This document shows positions 44,182-53,796 of a DNA stretch of 64,000 nt, piece by piece. Position numbers and translations under genes: made by a program. Source of the DNA: Fragilariopsis cylindrus CCMP1102. Taxonomy: Eukaryota > Bacillariophyta > Bacillariophyceae > Bacillariales > Bacillariaceae. Numbering within the stretch: the stretch's first letter is position 1; every line of letters starts with the position of its first letter. The stretch is from the NCBI GenBank assembly GCA_900095095.1, contig FMBT01000289.1, positions 868,001 to 932,000 on the forward strand. Reading direction: 5' to 3'. A model generated the notes under the pieces. That model searched no databases and was not told where the DNA came from. It saw only the letters and a program-made list of their open reading frames with translations.

Positions 44182-47100
44182 ATGAGAGTTTCAACCCTGG
44201 TAATCGTGACCCTTGTCGTCGTTTTAGCGATAACAACAGAACATGATGCATACTCGTTTGCATATCACATACCAAGCAGTTCGTCAAGACGACGATCCTT
44301 GCGGGAGCAAAGCGGTTCTTCAATATGTATGTACCAACGAAGTCGGAATAACATGTTTGTGACAGCTATAAGGTCTTCTGCAGGTGGTCAGGTAAATGGA
44401 AATGACAACAACAACAATAATAATGAAAATGAAAATTATTATATCAATGACAATGAAATTTTTCAAGCCTATTCCGAATGGCAGAAGGAATACAGAAATG
44501 GAGAAGGAGGAGACGACAGCTTTGATAATATTCGATTTCAAAACTTTAAAACCAACTTATTGAAATTAATCTCAGTCAATACTGACGAATTGAATAATGC
44601 ACGACAAAGTGGAAATCCGGATCCAATCCCAATGACTCTCAACGAATATGGAGACTACTCTGCCGACGAATTCACCGCGGGAACACAACAACAACCACAA
44701 CAACAACCACAACAACCACAACAACCACAACAACCACAACAACCACAACAACCACAACAACAACAATCACAACAACAACAACAACAATCTGCAGAATTTT
44801 CTCTAATGGGTGTCGAAGAACAAAACCGTATTCAACAAATATATATGGAATGGTGTTCTGTAAATGGAAAAATATATCAAGATTCTCGATTAGATATTTT
44901 TGCCTTTAATCTTTATGTCGTCGAAAATTATTGCCAGGAAACCGGTAAAAAGGTTGATCTTAATAAATATGCAGATTTATCACCAGAGGAATATGGAACA
45001 GATTCGTCAACCGCGAAGATAGGGGGTAGTTCCTACTTGGAAAATTTATCAATAAACACACAGACATCACCATCACCATCATCATCATCGTTATCATCAT
45101 CGTATCAATATCAATATCAATATCGGGATGAAGCAGAACGAGAGACAATTAGACAATCGTATATAGATTGGTGTACAGTCAATGATAGGGAGTACATTGA
45201 ATCTCGATTGGATGCTTTTGCCAACAACTTTTTAGCGATCGAAAGTTACCGTAAGGAAACGGGAAAAAACGTCAAGCTGAGTAAACATGCAGATTTGTCA
45301 CCAGAAGTATACAACGCAATGGAAGCAAGTACTCCTACTAGTGATGATACGCGAATAGCTAAGAATAATAGGAATACATACTTAGAGTCACTGAATACTC
45401 CGATGACAGGATATCCACCTGATGAAACATTAACAATAGCAGAAGAAACAATATGTGCTGTGTATCAGGATTGGTGCCAATACTACGGGAAAGTACCGAC
45501 CGAGGAGGGTCTTCATTATTTTACTGGTAGCTATAATGCCTTGGAGAAACACTATCGGGAGACCGGTGAAGAATTGACACTGAACGAAAATGCTGACTCG
45601 CCAGCGCCAGGAACAGACTCGGAATATCAACGAATACAATCAGCAGACAATCAAACAGTTTTAGACAATGCCAAGGTCCAGTTACTAGAAGAGGAGCAAA
45701 GAAAAGTAGAAGCCGCAAGATTAATAAAGGAAGAAAAAGAACGCTCAGAGCAGGCTCGTTGGGAATATGAGCAACAGGTAATACAAGAAAACGAACGACA
45801 AAGGTTAGAAGAAGATGTTCGATTGAAAAAAGAACAAGAAGAAAGAGAACGTATAAGATTCGAACAGGCTCAATTGAAAGAAGAAAGAATACGTGTTGAC
45901 AATGTTAGGTTAGTAGAGGAGGAACGACAGCAATATGCTGCAACTGTGGAAATGGAAAGAGATCGCCTGCGAGAGGAAAAGAATCGAGTTGAACTAGGTC
46001 TTCGCATTGATCGAGCCCGTTTAGAAGAAATGAAGCGTCTTGAAGAAGAGGCTAGAATTGAACTTGATAAGACCAATTCTCAACTTGATGAAACTTTACG
46101 GAATGACGAGTTACAATCCCCAACGATCGATGACGATGACGATAACGTCGAGAAAGCTGAGACGTTCTTTCTTCCACGTGGTTCATACATGAATGCTGTA
46201 GCGAAGACTTGGGTGGATCGTTCAGCCTATCTTGAGTCGTTACAACAAGGAAAGACTGGAGTTCTACCGGAAAATCCAGACATTAATCAACAGCCGATTG
46301 AGAAGTACAATCAAACAAGAACAAAACGACCCGAATCTCTTATCAATTCAATTTGGAACTTTATGAAAGACGATAGGAATGGGTTGGCCACAGAGCAGTA
46401 TTCAAACAATTTAATTCAACAGGCAGACAAAATGATTGCTGTAAGTGAAAATTATTCCTTAATAAATGATATTGTCACTGTAAAGTTTTCAATTTTTTCT
46501 CAATTATATTTTCTATTTATAACATAGGAGGCAAGCAAATTGAGCAGCATCGAAGAAGAGGAACTTCAGCATCTGAAAGTAGCTGTTGACGCTTTACGTC
46601 GTCGTAACGAGGACGATCAGGCGGCTGAACGAGCCAGAACAGAAACAAAAGAATGGGGGCAAATTCAAAAGGGACTCGAAAGAGAAGCTAAAAGAGCGAG
46701 AGAACGCCGAGAATCCGATGAGCGCATAGCAGAAGAAGCACGTCGGAAAGCACGTTCACTTAAATCTGAACGTAGTCGGTACGAAAAAAGTGCAGCTGAG
46801 AAGTCACGCGAAAGTGCTAATTTGAGACGACCAATTGAGCCTGCAGTCATTGGCGAAGACAATATAAACCAGGGAAATCCATTTCTCTTTTTTCCTAGTC
46901 CATTTCAATTCAGCGAAAGCGAAGATGCTTCAAATTCACCCGCAGCAAAGATGCAAGAAAACGTAATTTCGTTTTTTGGTAAAAGTAGTAATTCAGATAG
47001 AATAACACCACTTTCTAAGACGTCGACGCAACCAGTGGAAGTCGAGAAGAATGATAGCTGGCTTGTTAAATTATTCGACTTTTTTGGTCGTGAGAATGAG

Positions 47101-48030
47101 GAAGAAGAGATGCCAGGCCTCGGTACCATTACTCTTGAGCCAGCAAGAAGAACTTCGGTGTTTGACCTCTTCGTTACTCCCGACGCAATAGCACCTAGAG
47201 AACCTGGACGGGGAAGCATAACCATTGAAGATTCGCCGAAGCCTTCTATTTTTTCATCCTTTGCGAAGTTTGGTCTCTCACGGAATAAGGTTAAAACGAT
47301 AGACCCAGAGCGACAAAGAAAGGTGATGGATTACGAAAACAAGCTCCGATCAAGACAGGAGAAACTCTCGTGGTTCAAAGCCGGTCGCTCGCGAATTTTA
47401 GAACAAACGGATAAGAACATGAGCCGTAAGGAAGCCCGACGATTACAACGAGAATTAGATTCCCTCGCCGCTGGAAATTCTACCTCTTCGATCTTTACAT
47501 CAACAATTCCACAACTAGCCAAATGGACTCAAACTCCTGATGGTCGAATAACAGGGTGGATAAGCGAAACTGGTGGGCGCTACAAGATGGGAACGAAAAT
47601 TACAACGTCTCGAATAAAAGGGAAGGTGGTCAAACCAGGAATCACAGTCACCACCATATCCGGAAGTCAATATCGATTGGGTTTAAGTGCTGCTGCTGCG
47701 GGTAGTTCATTTGATTCATCAACAGACAGACGCTCAAAGTCTCAAAGACGCGCCAGTAATCAACGACCTTTACAACCCATTTCGCCCATGGGGGATTTAT
47801 TCGGACGTTTATTTACCGGGGAAGATGTCCCCAGTCTTGTAGAATGGACCCAAAACGAAGACGGTACACTTACCGGGTTTGTGAACAACAAAGATGGATT
47901 TGACGATGGAACTCAGATTACCACATCTCCTGTAAGGAAAGGTGCCAGTTCGGGAATGCTTGTGGAAACTGGAGGTGGTAGTAAGTACAAACTTATGAAG
48001 GAGAAGACCAGATATTCGATAGGACGATGA
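44182..48030 (+). CDS. Cluster gene D: four I29-like domains and two shared C-terminal domains
   Basis: 1253 residues in two exons: 44182-46440 and 46528-48030 (GT-AG, phase 0). Signal peptide MRVSTLVIVTLVVVLAITTE is followed by AYSFAYHIPSSSSRRR, a transit-like stretch. I29-like copies lie at about residues 90-167 (long-loop subtype, LNEYGDYSADEF), 211-271 (YMEWCSVNGK, LNKYADLSPEEY), 317-381 and 417-473 (the last with a degenerate end). Spacers hold (QQPQ)n repeats and the short motif YLE(N/S)L three times. A coiled coil (about 493-637) leads to a disordered part with FDFFG, GLGTITLEP and GRGSITIED motifs. Two copies of the C-terminal domain follow (about 1079-1139 and 1186-1243), both with W-x-Q-x-x-DG-x-(I/L)TG. 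Confidence 0.86.
44686..44790. repeat. CAACCA/CAACAA repeat encoding Gln/Pro
   Basis: Tandem CAACCACAA-type units in gene D encode PQQPQQ repeats and then poly-Gln, between I29-like copies 1 and 2. Confidence 0.9.
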
Positions 48031-48822
48031 TGGTCGATATAAACGAGAACACAGTATGTATCTATTATTTATAACACACAAATCATTTGCAACGCACATC
48101 AAGCCATGCCATTCCACGTTGTATCGATTTTTCCTGATTGGGAGTAATGCGAGAAAGTGTACATATACACACATGTATTACTAGTGGATTTTTTAGTTAG
48201 AATTGAGATTCTAAATAAAGAATACAAAGTTATTGCTTCCTTCAGCTAACGCTTAATTCGCACGCGAGGAATTATTACACAATAAAAGCGACTTGAACCC
48301 ATAAAATCTACCCACAAAATGCGAAATGTATTGAAAAAAATAAAAATAAGCTAAGATTTTAAGGGTTCAACGCGCTTTTATTGTGTAATAATCAATATAG
48401 CGCGTACGAATTAAGCGTTCGCTTGAGGAAGTAGTATACTACCGTAAGAGAAATTACAGTAGTAGGTACATATAGTATATACAGATCATACTAAGTTACT
48501 TTGTTTTTAATTCTAAATAAAAAGCGCGTTCTTTGTGACGTCAGCGTAATTTTTTTGAAAAAGCAATGCGTCTTTTATTGTTGCAATGATCAATTCAACA
48601 ATATCATATTGTGACAGTAATAGTAATAATAGATAACTTCTCCATCAATGAAACGCATTACGTTACGACGTACAATTGTAATAGATAAAAGTACAGTACA
48701 AGAAGTACATGTTCTGATACATGCAACAACCTGTTCGACGTCACTGTTAACGCAATAAGGTTCCGAGTGTAGATTTTTACCACTTCGAAAAATTCTCTTA
48801 ATTTCACCCTGTTCCTTTCAGC
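48031..48822. other. Intergenic between genes D and E with inverted repeats
   Basis: 792-bp spacer. A long-armed inverted repeat (48235-48432) and a second, weaker one (about 48535-48680) occupy half of it. No coding sequence is recognised. Confidence 0.5.
48235..48432. mobile_element. MITE-like element with ~70-bp terminal inverted repeats
   Basis: The left arm (about 48235-48300) and right arm (about 48363-48432) are reverse complements over some 65-70 bp with few mismatches and one small indel. Shared blocks include AACGCTTAATTCG, ATTATTACACAATAAAAGCG and TTGAACCC. The 60-bp centre is AT-rich and non-coding. Size and structure fit a non-autonomous DNA transposon (MITE). The target-site duplication is not clear, so family and exact ends are open. 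Confidence 0.72.
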
Positions 48823-50911
48823 ATGAAGATGTATCCTTCCGCATTAGATGTTGTCCTCGCGACTTTTCTAGTTGTGAGATCAACTACTACAGCATTTGTT
48901 CCAAATTCTTGCATAACTACCAACGAACATAGTTTTTCGTCGAATACTTATATAACAAACGAACAATTGCATGTACCAACAGTATGCTTTGCAAACAGTG
49001 TCGATGTCGGTGATGATTCTTCTTCTTCGTCGTCGTCGTTTCCTTATGATGATGGAGCTATTCGGTATGCATACGATGAATGGCGTTTGATTTATGGAAA
49101 AGGTGATTTCGATTCAGATCGTTTTGAAAATTTTACAGCAAATCATCGAACGTTAATAAATGCCAACATAAAAGCTCGAGAAAATGCTGTCCAACAGGGT
49201 ATAACAACATTACCTCAATGGATGAGTTTGAACGAATACGGTGATTATTCCTTGGACGAATATGAAACGATGCTTGTTCAAGGAAATCAAGAAAGTAACG
49301 ATGATATGAATTACTCAAACAACAACAACAACAACAATCAAAATATGAATTACGATGGAGAACAGCAGGATCAATACGGTCGTCCAATACGTTCTACGCA
49401 AGTAATTCAGCAACAGCAGCAACAACAACTAGATCGCTCCACGCAAGTGATTCAAAGTAGTGACCAGCAGCAGCAACAATTCACAAGCAATTATAATAAT
49501 GGTCGTTACAACCCAATGAAACAAGCCGTTTTGTCAATAGAGGATGATTCGAATGATACAAACGACGATGCTAATAACGGTCGAGGTACTGTTGTGATTG
49601 AAGAACCCACCAATGATCAATCCTTAGATGACGGTAGTGTAGGTAGTAATACTGGAAGAGGGACACATGTTATCAAGTCAATGGAAACAGGAGACTCTTC
49701 TCTATCCGATACGGGGTACGGTACACAAGTCATTGGATCATCAAGTGAATCAGCAACTTATGGTACACAGGTCATACAGGAGGTGAATAATAATTTTGGC
49801 ACTCAAGTAGTCAGTGGATTTGATAACGTAAATGGGTCATCATCCACATTTGGTACGCAAGTTATCCAGCAATCCGACTCGTCACTATCCACGCCGCCGT
49901 CAACCGATGGTCGTAGTAGAACGCAAGTAATCAAGTCAATGGATCAGGAGGGATCATCGACCTTACTTTCTGGTACCCGTGTTATTCAGCCTACGTCAAC
50001 CGAAGGGTCACAGAATAATAGTAAGAAAGATGATAGAGGCACTTTAGTCGTTAGCAAGGATGATAAAGAAACTTGGACTAATCTCCTCGACAAGCTGCCA
50101 TTATTTGGTGGTGGAAACAACGTTGACGACTCTGAAGACAACGACAACGACAATGTTGCGAGGGGAACTAGAGGGACAATAGTTATCAAAAGGAAAATTC
50201 CTGAACCGAAAAATACAAAAAGTCTCTTCGATTTTTTCAGTACTAACACAGACGAAGAGGATCAGATTATTGAACAAGTGAAAGATGTAATAGAGGAGTC
50301 TATTCCGGAATCTGAACCATCAGCAAACAACTTTCTGATGAACTTTATTAGTCCTAATAAATCGAAAGATAAAGATGATGATTCAACGTCTGAGGTAACG
50401 CAGCCAATCAGCATTGAGACGGCAGATTCAGGAACAAAAAATCAGTCTAATGATATATTCTCCTTTTTCGGTGGAAAATTAAAAAGTGAAAACTCACGAT
50501 CCGTTCGGACTACGATTTCCTTGCAAAAGAACACCAAAGATAAAGTAGAAAAAGTACCACCTAGTAGTACTAAAAAGCTCCGAAAAACGGAACTTATACC
50601 AAAGAAACAAAATGAAAATGGTATGCCGTCCATCCTTTCGTTTTTTGGTGGTGCAAAAAAGGTCACCAAGGACGGAACTTCTTCTCGGGATCCAAACAAT
50701 GCTCGTTCTACATTAACTGTGAACAACCCATCTCAAATACCTAAGAAGAAAACTTCTAGTCAAATATGGTCTCCTTTTTCGGCGAAAAAGAAAATCAAGG
50801 ACGACGAAACTTCGACAACTGTCAGCGAGGAATCGAGTCCTTCCGTCGTGAAGGTACGTAGTACAGTGAGAGCTGAGTATTGCTTTTTTGAATTATCAAT
50901 TCCTAACCCTT

Positions 50912-50947
<36 letters not shown>

Positions 50948-51369
50948 AGAACGACGTTATTAAGGCCCGTATCGCCAGATCAAGAAAGGGGGTCGAGATG
51001 GCAGCCAAGAAAAAGGCTGAAGTAGAACAGGAGAGAGAGACTAGAAGGCAAGAGCAGCTGCAGAAAAGGCTTGAAGCGACCCGTAAGAGAGAGGCACAGG
51101 CACGACAGGGGACCAAATCGGTAACAACGACCAAGTCGCCACCCAGTATCAGTTCACCGTTTTCAATTTTCGGTGGAAATAGACGGCAACAGCAGGTGCC
51201 AGAAGTGAAGAAATGGAAACAGAATAAAGACGGGTCGATCTCAGGCCTGATATTTAATTCAAAGAGCTTACAAGACGGTACAAGAGTGACTACTTCGCCT
51301 GTACCAAAAGGTGCTAAAAAAGGAACTGTTGTAAAAACTGCTGCTGGCACAAATTATTCTCTCATGTAG
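48823..51369 (+). CDS. Cluster gene E: one I29-like domain, GTQVI motif array and shared C-terminal domain
   Basis: 816 residues in two exons: 48823-50853 and 50950-51369 (GT-AG, phase 0). The start is hydrophobic (MYPSALDVVLATFLVVRS) followed by TTTAFVPNS, an A-F plastid-type motif. One I29-like domain of the long-loop subtype (about residues 73-151) has YDEWRLIYGKGDF and LNEYGDYSLDEY. Residues of about 189-456 carry some twelve copies of a short motif (G/S)T-x-V(I/V), such as YGTQVIQ, GRGTHVIKS and RGTIVIKR, in Ser/Asp-rich spacers. Next come SLFDFFS, DIFSFFGGKLKS and SILSFFGGAKK motifs. The second exon encodes a basic helix and the C-terminal domain (VPEVKKWKQNKDGSISG to NYSL). The intron ends with a GT repeat before the acceptor. 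Confidence 0.86.
50915..50945. repeat. GT dinucleotide repeat at an intron 3' end (gene E)
   Basis: About 14 GT units end four bases before the acceptor AG, in place of a normal polypyrimidine tract. Confidence 0.9.
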
Positions 51370-51647
51370 GAAAAAAACGATCAACGTCCACACGTGCACG
51401 CAATAGAAATAATGTACAATGCAGTAGCTAAATTAATGAGAAATTAATCCTAGTAGTACGTAGAACTTGTAACGACCTTTTTCGTAGAATGCTGCTAATC
51501 AGTAGTTTAACTTTTGATAAAGGTTATGGTTTCCTGAACGTAATGTACTTTTATATATTATGAATTAAGTTCTATTTGTTACAATTGTACCGTCTCCCAT
51601 AGACACGTACCCTCTGATTTATTATATGAAAAATGTGTTAAGCCCTA
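51370..51647. other. Intergenic between convergent genes E and HSF
   Basis: 278-bp AT-rich spacer. Nothing is recognised. Confidence 0.4.
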
Positions 51648-53796
51648 TTAGTTACTATCTGTACATGTGGTCGTCTTCGAGTCATCGATAGCATTAGACT
51701 CTTTATTGACACTAATATCGATATCTCTGGTACCATCATTATCTGATTTCTTCCTTGATGCTAAAGGTAGCTTCCTCTTTGTTTTTCGCGAAATAGCAAC
51801 GGCAACACCCTGGACTGAAGATCCAATTCGTTGCGCTTCACTAAGAGTTACCGACATATTATGTTTGGATGGAGTCTGACTTGTAGATTCCTTGCTTTCT
51901 TGTTGCTTGGAATCACTTGCGACTATTGCCACCGACGTCGGTGCAACGAGGGTGCTGTTTCTGCAGGCGGCTGGTTTGCGTGGACCCTTTCCTCGGTTAG
52001 AAACAGGAAATCCATGACGGAACGTAGGCGTCGTGGTCGGTGATGACACGGTAGATGCTCGATTCTTAGCCGACGTAGCAAGTCGTAATGCACCTCTTCC
52101 TGAGCGAACTTGTGGAGGATTATACTGATTTTGTGCTGACATTAGCATTGACATAGTTTGTTGTTGCATTCTTGGGTCAATGTTGTAAGATCCATTGTTT
52201 GGGGAATAAGGATTGATCATAGCGGCAGCCGCGGCGGCTCTCATCCCATATGCACGTGCATGGGGAGAATCGTGTGGATGCTGCCCTCCCCAAATACCGG
52301 TAGAATCGTTCGTCGAGTACGGCCAATGCATAGTTCCTTGTGTATCGTATCTTGGACGTTTGTTTAGAGGAGGTGCTTGCGTTTTCAAATCAGCAGTTCC
52401 TACAGAAGCACCAAGCATCGGTACTTGAAGCATTGATCTTTCCGTTTCACCTCCACAACTACGATTAGGTGATACAGTCTTTGGTAACTTATCACCATCG
52501 ATCGAATCAGAGGTAAATCGCATTTTCACACAAAGTTTTTGTGCTCCCCGAATGAACATCTAAAAATGAAAAAAATAATGATAATCATTTTAAAGAATTG
52601 TGAGAAGACGAGTTCGTTGATTATTTTTCAGGTTATTTCTTTCCTTCACATCATTTTTGGGCATCTTATGTTCTGTTGAAAATCTATTTTTTACTTACAT
52701 CATTACGATAAGCACCAGCATTTGTTCCATCTTGGATTTCTTCAAACCCCCAAGCATCGAGATGATACAAAAATGCATCAATGGTACCACAACCACTACC
52801 ATTTTCATCTCTTAAATCAGCAAAGTACTTTGGAAGAACCTGTCGTCGCATGGCATCCCATCTAACAACCTTCCATGCTTCACCATCTGGAAGCCATTGA
52901 ATAACCTTACCATCCAGTTCCTTATCAGCAAGAACATGATGTAAAACGGTAGGAAAATGAGGAATCAATACCTGTGAAGGAAATGTGGATGACAATGATG
53001 ATGACGATGGTTGTGCACCAATTTGTGCCGTACAATGTACCTTGGATGAATCCAAGAGTTCTTGTGTAGTTTCTCCCTTAGATACAACTCCACTGCTCCG
53101 GTAGGATGGATGCAAATCCTTTGAATCGTAAGAATGTGCACTATTATTGTTGGTAGCAGAAGAATTCGTTCGTCGTAAGGGTGTACCGTCTTCGCCTTGT
53201 CCTGAAGAGGAATGTGAAACCGGTGAGATATGGCAAGGATTTTGGTCGGTAGTAGAACTATCCTTGTTGTTATTATCATCAGTGTTGGAAGATGATTCGT
53301 GGTGGTGGTCTTCTTCGTTATCTTGTTGTTCCTGCCTTCGGATGATGTCCATTTGTTTTTTCCTCTTTTTGAGAGGGACCGTTGAAGATGATGATCCAGT
53401 TGGCATTGAAGAGGAGGATACTGCAACCAAGTAATGTTCACGCTCTGCAGCTTGTGCTACCATCATTAATGCCGATGCTGTTACTTCTCTTTCATCTTCA
53501 GTCGCTAACGTTGCAATGCTACGACTATCATCATTTGTGCCGGTTGATCGATCAGTCGAATCGGAGCTTTTATTACTTGTACGTGCATCTATACCTGGCA
53601 TCATTGACCAATGTTTCGATTTCACAATAGGAGTTACTACACCAGATGGAGAACGCGCACCGTAGTTGTTATGAGCACCTTGCTGTCTCATAATTGCCGC
53701 AGCTGTGCTTTCGGCAACTCGAGGAGGAATATAAACGGCAGAAGCATTGACTCCTGCTATAGACGATCCTAGTCCTTCTTCTGGTCTGTGAGGCAT
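51648..53796 (-). CDS. HSF: Heat-shock-factor-type transcription factor
   Basis: 669 residues, two exons: 53796-52699 and 52559-51648 (GT-AG, phase 0). The DNA-binding domain lies at about residues 285-380: HFPTVLHHVLADKELDGKVI, QWLPDGEAWKVV, VLPKYFADL, then the recognition-helix region (FLYHLDAWGFEEI) and, after the intron, MFIRGAQKLCVKM. This is the winged-helix HSF fold in the form common in diatoms, where HSF-like genes are greatly expanded. Human-type SFVRQLN is replaced by AFLYHLD. No heptad-repeat trimerisation domain is obvious. The long N-terminus is Ser/Asn/Asp-rich, and the C-terminus has basic patches (KTKRKLPLASRKK) likely to be a nuclear signal. Target genes are unknown. Confidence 0.88.

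Noticed and set aside
30004-51369. Cluster proteins as cathepsin proteases
   Set aside because: Only the propeptide-like domain is present; no Cys/His/Asn catalytic region follows in any of the five genes.
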